Positions 18,700-26,919 of a DNA stretch of 64,000 bases are shown here, in pieces (position 1 is the stretch's first letter; each line of letters opens with the position of its first letter). This DNA is from Sphingobacterium sp. CZ-UAM (GTDB taxonomy: Bacteria; Bacteroidota; Bacteroidia; Sphingobacteriales; Sphingobacteriaceae). The notes beneath the pieces are model-generated. The model saw only the letters and a list, made by a program, of their open reading frames with translations. It had not been told where the DNA came from and ran no database searches. The DNA is taken from the NCBI RefSeq assembly GCF_002000245.1, contig NZ_MTCM01000001.1, positions 992,001 through 1,056,000 on the forward strand. The letters run 5' to 3'. The position numbers were made by a program, and so were the translations under genes.

Positions 18700-19464
18700 C
18701 TACCTGATTTGATTTTTCATCCGCCTTGTACTGCTTATTTTAAACAACAACATGATGATTACAATGGCCAAAAATAAGACCCCATACACAAACAGGATAT
18801 CGCACAACAATGATCGCTGCAGGTAGAAGCTATCGTTAGCCAGAAAAAACTGCTGTTGTTCGGGATCCTGTGGGTTATAGAACAATATGTATTCCTGATC
18901 TACATTTTTTTTCTTCGCTCTAGTCAACAGCTCTATCCGCATTGCTTCAAATGCCCCCTGCCCTATAATCGGAAAAAATGAATACTGCTTTTCTGCCTTA
19001 TGTATTTTTTGTGTATACGCATCTCCACCAGCAGTAAACTGGTATTCCAGATTGATATAGGCGTATTTGGTCTTCCCGCGTTGGATGTCAGCGCTAAGGT
19101 TTCGGATCGAGGGCGTTACAGCCACCCAATTCGGATGCGTCAGCATAAATTCTTTCCGCTCCAGGCCTGGGCTCACCGAAAAGACCGAAACCACCATAAT
19201 GTATACAAGTAGCAGTAAAACAACAAAGGTGGTCAGCTTTCTCATTCGAAGTGTCAACGGTTTTCCGTTGATACTATATTGGACGTTCCTGCTGCCAGTT
19301 TGCTTGCTCAATCTGATGGCAATGATCTTTCTCAACAGGAAATAGAGTACAGAAGCGACTATTAAAGCATAAATCAGATAACGGTAGCTGTTTAATATAA
19401 AAGCAATTGCAATGATGAAGCCAATAAGTAGCAACCATTGGAAGAATTCCCAGAATTTTTTCAT
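18700..19464 (-). CDS. DUF3592-like membrane protein
   Basis: The protein has 254 residues. Four hydrophobic segments lie near residues 8-25, 27-45, 76-97 and 222-242. Between the third and fourth is an extracytoplasmic beta-rich part with the DUF3592 pattern: IQRGKTKYAYINLEYQF, AYTQKIHK and EYILFYNPQDPEQQ. DUF3592 proteins are widespread membrane proteins of unknown function. The neighbours on both sides are transcribed away from or toward it and give no hint. Confidence 0.6.
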   Translation of the reverse strand: MKKFWEFFQWLLLIGFIIAIAFILNSYRYLIYALIVASVLYFLLRKIIAIRLSKQTGSRNVQYSINGKPLTLRMRKLTTFVVLLLLVYIMVVSVFSVSPGLERKEFMLTHPNWVAVTPSIRNLSADIQRGKTKYAYINLEYQFTAGGDAYTQKIHKAEKQYSFFPIIGQGAFEAMRIELLTRAKKKNVDQEYILFYNPQDPEQQQFFLANDSFYLQRSLLCDILFVYGVLFLAIVIIMLLFKISSTRRMKNQIR

Positions 19465-19794
19465 CTATTTAAATAATCTCATGTGCTTTGAATGCATGTT
19501 AAAATTAACTATTCGTGGTACGACCAACAAGATCCTTTTCATATTCGTCTATATCTATTTAAGATCCGTAGAAGACAAAAGGCTTTAGAGAATACACTGT
19601 GATCTCCTTTATAAATGATATCATAGCGGTACTTAATAGATGAAAATATATATTAGTACTCTTATAGTGGCATAAAGTTGAAATTTACATTTTTATGCAT
19701 AATCCAACAGCAAGGTCTAAATCAACTGGATTTTCATTATCTTAGTTCGTGTAAAATTTCTACTAATTTTCTTCCACTTACATACACACCCATC
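19465..19794. other. intergenic between divergent genes
   Basis: Both flanking genes should be transcribed from here. A TTG-initiated in-frame extension of the cyclase from 19678 exists but has no family support. A weak inverted repeat (GCATAAA ... TTTATGC, 19670-19698) is visible. No exact TAnnTTTG was found on either strand. Confidence 0.35.
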
Positions 19795-20697
19795 ATGGAC
19801 AAACGCGTAAAATTTGATTTTGAAGTATACTTTACCAATGGAGGTAGCCTTAAAGGCGAAGATTTCAGGCTTGATATCACAGGCGATGATATCAGCGATG
19901 CGGAACTCGCGGATTATATCGTCAAAGATCTACGGCTACTGATGGCCGGAAAGGTAAATATCCTGAATAAGGAAATCTTTGTCGAAGCCCACAAGCGCAA
20001 GGCTCCGCCAATAGAAAGCGAGGCTGAACTATTGATCGACCTCAGCCATACGATCGAAAATGGCCTGGTGACTTATAAAGGGCTGCCCGCCCCTATTATC
20101 TGCGATTATCTGTCGAGGGCTGACTCCAGACAGTTTTACGATGAAGGAACAGAATTTCAGATCGGTAAGATTGAGATGGTCAGCAATACCGGAACCTATA
20201 TCGACTGCCCCTTCCACCGCTATGCGGATGGTAAAGATACCGCCGACATGGACTTAAAAGCCTTTGTCGATCTGGATGCCGTGGTGATCCGGATGCCTTA
20301 TGCCAACGGTTTGGAAATCACGGATGAACAACTCCGAAACAGGGAGATCAGAAACCGCGCGGTACTGATCCATACCGGATGGGATAAAAACTGGAATACC
20401 GAAGCGTATTATGAAAATCATCCCTATCTGACCGAAGCCGCGGCGAAATACCTTGTCGAATGTGGCGTCAAACTGGTGGGCATTGATTCGCACAATATCG
20501 ACAGTACCAAAGGCAGATCACGCCCCGTCCACTCCACCCTTCTTGGAGCGGAGATCCTGATTGTCGAACATCTCTGCAATCTTGGATTGTTGCCGGATGA
20601 AAACTTTCATTTTACGGCTGCCCCGCCCAAGTTTAAAGGAGTGGGCACATTCCCGGTCCGCGCTTTTGCCCGTGTAAAGAGGCAGGCTGAGGCCTAA
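19795..20697 (+). CDS. cyclase-family (kynurenine-formamidase-like) metal hydrolase
   Basis: 300 residues from ATG 19795. Residues from about 80 onward match the cyclase/formamidase fold: LLIDLSHTIENGLVTYKG at its start, AVLIHTGWDKNW, VGIDSHNID and PVHSTLLGAEILIVEHLCNL. The metal-binding signature, usually HxGTHxDxPxH, reads NTGTYIDCPFH here. The Asp and the last His are kept while the first two His positions are Asn and Tyr, as in a recognised branch of the family. Residues 1-75 (VKFDFEVYFTNGGSLKGEDF...) form an additional N-terminal domain not present in ordinary formamidases. Substrate unknown. It is not in a tryptophan-degradation cluster. Confidence 0.75.
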   Translation: MDKRVKFDFEVYFTNGGSLKGEDFRLDITGDDISDAELADYIVKDLRLLMAGKVNILNKEIFVEAHKRKAPPIESEAELLIDLSHTIENGLVTYKGLPAPIICDYLSRADSRQFYDEGTEFQIGKIEMVSNTGTYIDCPFHRYADGKDTADMDLKAFVDLDAVVIRMPYANGLEITDEQLRNREIRNRAVLIHTGWDKNWNTEAYYENHPYLTEAAAKYLVECGVKLVGIDSHNIDSTKGRSRPVHSTLLGAEILIVEHLCNLGLLPDENFHFTAAPPKFKGVGTFPVRAFARVKRQAEA

Positions 20698-20703
20698 ACA
20701 GCT

Positions 20704-20738
20704 CCGCCCTGCATTCCCTTGACCGGAATTCAGGGCGG
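20704..20738. terminator. bidirectional hairpin terminator
   Basis: CCGCCCTG / CAGGGCGG with an inner ATTCC / GGAAT pairing, sitting in the 51 bp between two convergent genes. There is no long T run. Confidence 0.7.
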
Positions 20739-20748
20739 GTATGAATCC

Positions 20749-21234
20749 TTAAAAAGATGTTTTCTTTCGCAGGGCTTTTATGGCCAGTGCGGCGGCAACG
20801 CCACCGATCACATACCAGGTTACGGTCATTAATTTTGTACGTTCGGTTTTTTTTATCGGCTCGGCATTCAATCCGGCCTGCTCCGGAATGGTCAATGTGG
20901 CGAGCCCGACGACAGTACCGAGCAAAGCCCCGCGTAACACGCGGTGTTTATCGCCGCCGTACCCGATCAATGTATACAACATGGCGTTTGAGGCTACATC
21001 AGCTCCAAAGGTTGCAGCGACCAGCGCATTTCCTTTTGGTGGCTTAAATCCGGCTGCACTGACCGTCTTTTTCATCGCCTCTTCGCCCACCTCATCCACT
21101 GCCGGAGCCTCAGGGTCAAACCTTTTTGCAGCGCTGTGCACTACATTCAGGACTAATGCGCCGATCAATCCACCCAGCATATTTTTGTTAAATCCAATCA
21201 TTTTATCTGATATTAATTTTTCAATTTCCTGCAT
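20749..21234 (-). CDS. conserved membrane-associated protein of unknown function
   Basis: The protein has 161 residues. Seen: a glycine/alanine-rich hydrophobic segment near residues 20-35 (LGGLIGALVLNVVHSAAKRF), a small central part with KGNALVAATFGADV, another weak hydrophobic pass (LRGALLGTVVGLATLT), and a C-terminal helix (WYVIGGVAAALAIKAL) ending in basic residues. The pattern suggests a small multi-pass inner-membrane protein. I do not recognise a named family. The gene stands between the cyclase (convergent) and the DUF1275 gene (same strand, 102 bp away). Confidence 0.65.
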   Translation of the reverse strand: MQEIEKLISDKMIGFNKNMLGGLIGALVLNVVHSAAKRFDPEAPAVDEVGEEAMKKTVSAAGFKPPKGNALVAATFGADVASNAMLYTLIGYGGDKHRVLRGALLGTVVGLATLTIPEQAGLNAEPIKKTERTKLMTVTWYVIGGVAAALAIKALRKKTSF

Positions 21235-21336
21235 ATTTGAGGCAGGTTATCTGAAGAACATCAGATTAAACAAAATAGTTCAACTTATGGGACAATTTGC
21301 GCTGTTGGGAGTTTTGGCTGCTTTATCCACCTGATC

Positions 21337-22050
21337 CTATTGCCTGCGACTGAGCCTATAAAACCCGAGTAATAAACGGTCAAAACTAAGTGCGATCAGC
21401 AATATGATTACCGGCAATAATAAGGTCTTTTTCTCCCACCAGCTGTATATAAATGCGCCTAAGATACCACCAAAGAAAAATCCACCAATGATAATTGTTT
21501 TAAGTAGAATCGCTCCTTTTAAACGCTTGCGTTCATTTGTTTTTTTATAGAAAATTAGCTGGGACAGCTCAATTCCTAGATCCGTAAACAAACCTGTTAA
21601 ATGGGTGGTGCGGACGACAGATCCAGATATCTTGGTGACCAGGGCGTTTTGCAATCCCATGGTGAGCAAAAGTGTACAGGATAACCAAACAGCGCTGTTG
21701 AACACGGGGAAATTAAAAAATGACACAAATAGAAGTAAACCAATTTCAATTATGATGGGCAGACTATACGAAAAATGTAACCTCCCTCTGGACGTGAGCT
21801 CCATGGTCGTATTGGCAACAAATGCGCCCAGTAAAAAGGAAATAACATACAGCATACTCAGAATGGCAAATAGATAATTATTGCGATAGAGCTCCTCCGA
21901 AAAAAAGGCAAAGTGGCCAGTAACATTTGTTGTCAATGTTTTAAAGGAAAGTACGCCCACGATATTCACTATACCGGCTACTGTTGACAACAATGCAGCT
22001 AATTGCACATTGTGGATATAATTCCGTCCCTTATCTCGATGCCTGAACAT
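21337..22050 (-). CDS. DUF1275 (YoaK-like) membrane protein
   Basis: The protein has 237 residues and six to seven hydrophobic segments. Family signatures are the start (LAALLSTVAGIVNIVGVL), FKTLTTNVTGHFAF and MGLQNALVTKISGSVVRTTHLTG, all typical of the YoaK/DUF1275 family of inner-membrane proteins of unknown function. The length is usual. The gene starts 212 bp from the divergent GAF gene. Confidence 0.88.
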   Translation of the reverse strand: MFRHRDKGRNYIHNVQLAALLSTVAGIVNIVGVLSFKTLTTNVTGHFAFFSEELYRNNYLFAILSMLYVISFLLGAFVANTTMELTSRGRLHFSYSLPIIIEIGLLLFVSFFNFPVFNSAVWLSCTLLLTMGLQNALVTKISGSVVRTTHLTGLFTDLGIELSQLIFYKKTNERKRLKGAILLKTIIIGGFFFGGILGAFIYSWWEKKTLLLPVIILLIALSFDRLLLGFYRLSRRQ

Positions 22051-22211
22051 AATGTTGTTTTCACCTCTTATTTTATTGAAACGATCTTTGCTATTGCCTA
22101 AGCGATAGACCGAATTTACTTTTTTAATTAACGAAATACAATAAATGGAAAACTTTATCTCAAAAAGAGATGTTTACCGCGATTTTTGCTATTCAATCCC
22201 TGATTATTTCA

Positions 22212-22219
22212 TACATTTG
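22212..22219 (+). promoter_or_regulatory. -7 promoter element (TACATTTG) of the GAF gene
   Basis: Exact TAnnTTTG match, 43 bp upstream of the start codon, with TTTG at 22185-22188 as a possible -33 element (spacer 23, slightly long). Confidence 0.55.
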
Positions 22220-22262
22220 TATAACCTCCAACAACAATCTAATTTAGTCAGAAACAAGCGCT

Positions 22263-24599
22263 ATGCAATTTAGCTTCACATTTAAATCCAGCCCTTTTAA
22301 GACACTGATCGCTTTCCATAAGATTATAAAATCATTTGAAGATATGGCTTTGTCCGAAGTCGATTTCCGGGCTACCTATGCGAAAGCCCTGCTGGAAGAA
22401 ATCAATAAATATCCGGCATTGATCTCGGGGATCGAAAATGCCGCAGAGCTGCCGTCCTATGAACCAATCATCAAAGTTCTTTTGGCGGACCTGTTTCCTA
22501 TTGCACTCACGCGCAATGAAATCAAGGCCATTACGATTCCTTTCTATGTATATACCTTTAACCATACCGAGCGCTTAGAGCATATCTTACAGGCTGCCGG
22601 CGATCAGTATGATTTTAACTTTAGGGATGTGACTGCCGACAGCTATTATATTCTGAATTGCTGTATGATTATCAGTCAATATTACGGCGTTAAAGTGGAT
22701 GCCATGGATACTCCCTTATTTTTGGATATTCCGGATAAAGACAACATCATGCATCATTACCGTGTCTTGTTCAATGCCGATTTCATGGATATTATCCCCA
22801 CAGAACAGGCAGTACCGCTTTCCCCAGAGGATATTACCGAACTGATTGACAACTTTTCGGATATTGCGTTGTGGAAATCCAAATTTCCGGAGCAGAGCTG
22901 GATACTGAAAGGCTTCTCCATTATGACCCTTTTCGATGCGACAACAGAAAATGCGGTATCGAGCTTCAAAAGTAACCTCTTGCGCGCCGATGATGATAAG
23001 GCTGTTCAGCTGGAAGAAATCCAGGATATTTTCAGGTCCATCTATAAAATAAATGACCTGCGGATCGGGCTTACTTCATTTGAGAAAGTCAAGGAAGAGT
23101 TCAATCTGCGTATTGTCGAAAAACAGCTATACAGCCATCTCCTGTACGATTCGACCATTGCGGAGTGTGAAGAAATGCTCTGCAGTGAGACCTTGGAAAG
23201 CCTGCTGACCAGGGAAGAACTGCTGGTGGTCCCGGATATTGATCAATTGCCCACGGTAGACCCGAAGAAAACATTTTTTATCAATAAACTAAAACAGCAA
23301 AAGGTGAAGAGTTTTATCTTCGCCCCCCTGATCCAGGACAATAAAGTCCTAGGTATATTGGAGATGTCCTCCACCAGGGTGCGTGCGCTGAATTCGGTCA
23401 ATGCCAATAAGCTCAATTTTATCCTGCCTTTTATAAAGGACAAAGTAGCCAAGGCATTTTCTGAAATAGAAAACCAGATTGAGGCCATTATCCAAAAAGA
23501 ATATACGTCGATCCATCCAAGCGTCAAATGGCGTTTCCAGGAGGAGGCGATCCATTATCTCAATGACAGGGCCTTTGGAAAGGATTATACCCTACAGGAA
23601 ATCGTGTTTGAACATGTCTATCCGCTCTATGGGCAGATTGATGTACAGGGCTCCTCGGAATCCAGAAACCAGACCATTAAACAAGATCTCGTCAATCAGG
23701 CAACTGACCTGATTGCACTTTTCATCGCAATCAACCAGCAGCACAGTTTGCCCCTGTTTGAACAGAAAGTCTTTGACCTGCAACGGAATCTGGATACGCT
23801 TGACCATTCCCTGTCCACGGATACCGAACAGGTCATCCTCGATCATTTTAATCTCGATGTACACCCTATCCTGGATAACTTTCGGAAAAATAACAAAAAC
23901 AGCGCTGTTGTAGCAGCTATTGATGCCTATTTTGATCGGGTAAATCCGGCCATAGGCGGCTTTTATGAAGCACGTCAGGACTACGACAACTCGATCACAC
24001 TGATCAATAAAAAGCTGGTCACGGTGCTCGATGAGAAACAGACCGAGGCACAGGACTATTTTCCGCATTATTATGAGCGCTATAAAACGGACGGTATAGA
24101 ACACAACATGTATATCGGCGCTTCGATAGCCCCCGACAAGAACTTTGACCTCTACTACCTTAAAAACCTGCGCTTATGGCAGTTGCAGGTGATGTGCGAA
24201 ATGGAAGCCCAGTTTAGGGTACTGCAGCCCACACTGCCCCATCAGCTGGAGGTAACATCGCTGATCCTGGTTTTTGCAACACCGATCTCCATCCGTTTCA
24301 AAATGGATGAGAAGCAGTTTGATATTGACGGGTCCTACAATGTGCGCTATGAAATCGCCAAAAAACGGATCGACAAAGCCAAGATCAAAGGTTCGACAGA
24401 ACGTATTACCCAGAAAGGAAAACTGGTTATTGTGTATTCCCATGCCTATGAAGAAACAGAATACCTGGGCTATATCAACCTGCTTCAGCACAAAGGTTTA
24501 CTGGATGCGGACATCGAAAAATTCGAGGTTGAGGACCTGCAGGGGCTGATCGGCCTTAAAGCTCTTCGCGTTGGATTCACTGTGCAGCATAAGCGTTAG
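22263..24599 (+). CDS. large GAF-domain protein without a recognised output domain
   Basis: The protein has 778 residues, is apparently cytoplasmic, and has no signal peptide or membrane helix. A GAF-like sensory domain is visible at about residues 250-410 (LTREELLVVPDIDQLP, KKTFFINKLKQQKVKSFIFAPLI, KVLGILEMSS). The N-terminal 240 and C-terminal 350 residues are helical or mixed and match no domain I know; the C-terminal end (RFKMDEKQFDIDGSYNVRYEI, VIVYSHAYEETEYLGYINLL) looks like a folded domain. No kinase, cyclase, EAL/GGDEF or HTH part is apparent. Similar proteins of this length occur in Sphingobacteriaceae (family memory, not searched). Role unknown. Confidence 0.75.
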   Translation: MQFSFTFKSSPFKTLIAFHKIIKSFEDMALSEVDFRATYAKALLEEINKYPALISGIENAAELPSYEPIIKVLLADLFPIALTRNEIKAITIPFYVYTFNHTERLEHILQAAGDQYDFNFRDVTADSYYILNCCMIISQYYGVKVDAMDTPLFLDIPDKDNIMHHYRVLFNADFMDIIPTEQAVPLSPEDITELIDNFSDIALWKSKFPEQSWILKGFSIMTLFDATTENAVSSFKSNLLRADDDKAVQLEEIQDIFRSIYKINDLRIGLTSFEKVKEEFNLRIVEKQLYSHLLYDSTIAECEEMLCSETLESLLTREELLVVPDIDQLPTVDPKKTFFINKLKQQKVKSFIFAPLIQDNKVLGILEMSSTRVRALNSVNANKLNFILPFIKDKVAKAFSEIENQIEAIIQKEYTSIHPSVKWRFQEEAIHYLNDRAFGKDYTLQEIVFEHVYPLYGQIDVQGSSESRNQTIKQDLVNQATDLIALFIAINQQHSLPLFEQKVFDLQRNLDTLDHSLSTDTEQVILDHFNLDVHPILDNFRKNNKNSAVVAAIDAYFDRVNPAIGGFYEARQDYDNSITLINKKLVTVLDEKQTEAQDYFPHYYERYKTDGIEHNMYIGASIAPDKNFDLYYLKNLRLWQLQVMCEMEAQFRVLQPTLPHQLEVTSLILVFATPISIRFKMDEKQFDIDGSYNVRYEIAKKRIDKAKIKGSTERITQKGKLVIVYSHAYEETEYLGYINLLQHKGLLDADIEKFEVEDLQGLIGLKALRVGFTVQHKR

Positions 24600-24687
24600 G
24601 TATACAGGGGCGCCGCCATTTTTTGCATATTTTTCGAACCATACTGCTTTGGGCGCTGTTCACCATCCAAACAAAACGCATAAGCAT

Positions 24688-25290
24688 ATGAAAAGAATAT
24701 TTTTGACCCTAGCGATTGCATGTTCGGTTGTAGCACTACACAGCTGTGGCGGCGGCGCGAAGCAGGACAGTAAGGAAACCGCGGATAGCGCCAATGAAGC
24801 AAAGGCGCCCGAGCACATGGACAGCGATTCGGTAGCGACCACGCCTCTCGCCGTGAGTGAAGACGATGCCAAATTTGTGACGGAAGCAGCAAATGGCGGT
24901 ATGGCCGAAGTGGAGCTCGGAAAGCTGGCGCAGGAAAAAGGTAAGCATGCAGATGTTAAAGCCTTTGGCGAGATGATGGTCAAAGACCACTCCAAAGCCA
25001 ACGACGAACTGACAACGCTTGCCCAGGCAAAGAACATTATCGTTCCGGCGACACTCGGCACAGATCAACAAAACATGAAGGACGAACTGGCCAAAAAGAC
25101 CGGAAGGGAATTTGATAAAGCCTATATAACGGAGATGGTCGAAGATCACGAAAAAGATGTCAAGCTTTTTGAGGATGCCAGTAAAAATCTAAAAGATGCT
25201 GAATTAAAAGCATTTGTGGATAAAACCCTGCCAACGCTGCGCACCCATCTGGAACACAGTAAAAAAATAAAAGATAAATTGGATCAATAG
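24688..25290 (+). CDS. DUF4142 exported lipoprotein
   Basis: 200 residues from ATG 24688; the longer frame from 24571 lacks a signal peptide at its start, whereas 24688 gives MKRIFLTLAIACSVVALHSC with a lipobox. Residues 60-200 are the helical DUF4142 domain (ferritin-like appearance): FVTEAANGGMAEVELGKLA, VKAFGEMMVKDHSKANDEL, YITEMVEDHEKDVKLFEDA and LRTHLEHSKKI. The family is common in envelope-stress settings of proteobacteria and Bacteroidota; function unproven. The start lies 88 bp after the GAF gene. A strong terminator follows. Confidence 0.88.
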   Translation: MKRIFLTLAIACSVVALHSCGGGAKQDSKETADSANEAKAPEHMDSDSVATTPLAVSEDDAKFVTEAANGGMAEVELGKLAQEKGKHADVKAFGEMMVKDHSKANDELTTLAQAKNIIVPATLGTDQQNMKDELAKKTGREFDKAYITEMVEDHEKDVKLFEDASKNLKDAELKAFVDKTLPTLRTHLEHSKKIKDKLDQ

Positions 25291-25315
25291 CCATCTGCAT
25301 GCGCTATTGTGTATT

Positions 25316-25353
25316 AACATCCAAAGCTTTCCGTCGGGAAAGCTTTGGATGTT
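25316..25353. terminator. strong 17-bp-stem hairpin terminator
   Basis: A perfect 17-bp stem (left arm 25316-25332, right arm 25337-25353) with the tetraloop GTCG is followed by GTGTTTT on the + strand. It serves DUF4142 and, from the other side, the truncated FISUMP gene. Confidence 0.9.
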
Positions 25354-25376
25354 GTGTTTTCGGGATTGTGTTATTA

Positions 25377-26156
25377 TTATCGCTCTGCGATACAGCGGAG
25401 CGGAAAGGCCCAGTCTCTGTCAAAACTGCTGTCTTCGATCGCCGTATTTTGATCCTGAACAATTTTAATATGACGAACCCTGTTATTTAAAATCCGGCTC
25501 GACCAATAATAACCCTCAAGACCTCTTCTGGCTAAGGCGCCATTATCGAAGCGCCTATTGCCTGCGATTGGAAATGTTAAGCGTACATTCGCATTTCGGT
25601 TGCTCTTAAATACCCGGGCGGCTGAGTAGTTGCTTGACGATTCCGACCAGTTGCCAATATTGAGATTTGTCACTCCATCATCCAACATGGCTATTTCGCG
25701 CTCAGTAGGTATCCGATATCCCGAAGGGCATGGATCATTTGCCGTCTTCGTAGGCGCTGTTTCTGTCCCTGAATTCCATGCGTTATCAGCTGAACTTTGC
25801 CTGTTCCAAGGGCTGATTGTCCTTGGCGCTGTACTTGCCGTAGCAGCAACAGCTTTCCGTCCCCATTGATAATAGTTGCCGTGCAAGCCGCTCACCGAAG
25901 GATTTTGGTCCGGATCAAGGTTGTAGTTTGCCCCCAGATTATGACGCATCCAGATGAGCCCATTGATACGCGCGGCGGATTGCCCCTGATAAGTCAGGTA
26001 GGTATCATTAGGGATAATCGAAAGATTGAGGTTGTACTTCACTCCGGGTGTAATACTTAGGCTGTCCAGCGGATTCTGTGTTTTTATAGGATCATTCCAA
26101 TAATTTACAGGACAAAACATGAAAGATAGATGGATAGATGTGAATTGTCCTAACAA
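25377..26156 (-). pseudogene. 5'-truncated fimbrillin/FISUMP-domain gene
   Basis: The frame runs from TTG 26156 (directly after an in-frame TAA) or ATG 26120 and encodes up to 259 residues. The last 190 or so match the FISUMP domain of secreted Bacteroidota proteins: GLIWMRHNLGANYNLDPDQ, GNYYQWGRKA, DPCPSGYRIPTERE, then GYYWSS and the closing DWAFPLRCI. The first 60 (ITPGVKYNLNLSI) resemble the last strands of a fimbrillin-like domain. There is no signal peptide or lipobox, and a fimbrillin module of about 200 residues is missing. I read this as the surviving 3' part of an exported adhesin-like gene. It could still be expressed, but not exported in the usual way. Confidence 0.7.
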
Positions 26157-26264
26157 TTATCACTATACTACCATCTTTTCACTGATTTCTGCTATTTATC
26201 TAAATCTTTTAATCCGCAATTTTGACTCATTAGAATACCATTTGGATTTTTAAATTTTAAAAGA

Positions 26265-26663
26265 ATGAAAGGACTAGAGAAAAAGGGCTTGATGCTCCTG
26301 TTTGGATTAGCTGTGGGCGCATTGTTTTTATGTGCTGGCTGCAGCAAAGATGAGGACGGTACACAAGGTGGGGGATCCGTCAAAGTGACCTACAAAATTA
26401 TTGGGTCAAGTGATACCAAGATTAATACGGTAGTTTATTACAGTGGCAGTAATCCGGCGAGTGCTACCGGTGATTTCGGTTCCACCTGGGAGAAGGAAGC
26501 TACGGTCGAAAACAAGGCCATGGCCATGGTCACCGCCAGTGCAAATGGCCTGTCGCAGACCTCTACCCTTAAAGCGCAGATCCTGATCGATGGCAAGGTG
26601 GTCAAAGAAAGTACACCTTCAACGGGAACAACGCTGAGTGCACAGGTTTCCCTAAGCAATTAA
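26265..26663 (+). CDS. small lipoprotein with predicted beta-sandwich
   Basis: The protein has 132 residues. Lipobox CAGC (Cys26) follows a normal signal peptide. After a Gly/Asp linker the chain is all-beta in character: VKVTYKIIGSSDTKINTVVYYS, ATVENKAMAMVTASANGL, LKAQILIDGKVVKES. It resembles small Ig-like periplasmic or surface lipoproteins. I do not recognise a named family. It is read divergently from the truncated FISUMP gene and sits between that gene and the 47-residue ORF, which may reflect an insertion or rearrangement. Confidence 0.7.
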   Translation: MKGLEKKGLMLLFGLAVGALFLCAGCSKDEDGTQGGGSVKVTYKIIGSSDTKINTVVYYSGSNPASATGDFGSTWEKEATVENKAMAMVTASANGLSQTSTLKAQILIDGKVVKESTPSTGTTLSAQVSLSN

Positions 26664-26722
26664 TTAGCTGTACTGTGCAGTCGTAAACTGAGGAGCTGCA
26701 GATAGCTCACCTTTAACAATGA

Positions 26723-26752
26723 AACAGGCATTCCAATTTTGGAATGCCTGTT
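26723..26752. terminator. 14-bp perfect hairpin terminator
   Basis: AACAGGCATTCCAA / TTGGAATGCCTGTT with a minimal loop, then CTTGTTTT. It ends the small lipoprotein gene and also lies downstream of the minus-strand small ORF. Confidence 0.88.
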
Positions 26753-26775
26753 CTTGTTTTCATTTTGCAGCAAGC

Positions 26776-26919
26776 CTATAATTCGCCGCTATTGTTTTCT
26801 TCTTCTACGCTAAGCGATCCCGCACCCGATCCCGCAGCTATGCCTTCTTCCATTTCAACTCGGTAGCTGTTGATGACCGGTATTACATAAACAGCTTTCT
26901 CTTCTTGTTTTGTTTTCAT
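26776..26919 (-). CDS. 47-residue small protein with IAAGSG motif
   Basis: Read directly from the minus strand: ATG at 26919, TAG at 26776. The N-terminus is MKTKQEEKAVYVIPVINSYR, the middle is VEMEEGIAAGSGAG, and the end is acidic (SVEEENNSGEL). It has no signal peptide or membrane segment. The pattern P-x3-x-YRVEMEEGIAAGS resembles short proteins of unknown function that precede fimbrillin or FISUMP-type exported genes in Sphingobacteriaceae (from memory, not searched). Here the expected downstream gene on the same strand is interrupted by an opposite lipoprotein gene and survives only as a 3' fragment. Its size makes it easy to overlook. Confidence 0.55.
   Translation of the reverse strand: MKTKQEEKAVYVIPVINSYRVEMEEGIAAGSGAGSLSVEEENNSGEL

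Noticed and set aside
23592..24104. Minus-strand frame of 170 codons inside the GAF gene
   Set aside because: It is antisense to a well-supported coding frame and its composition is that of a shadow frame.
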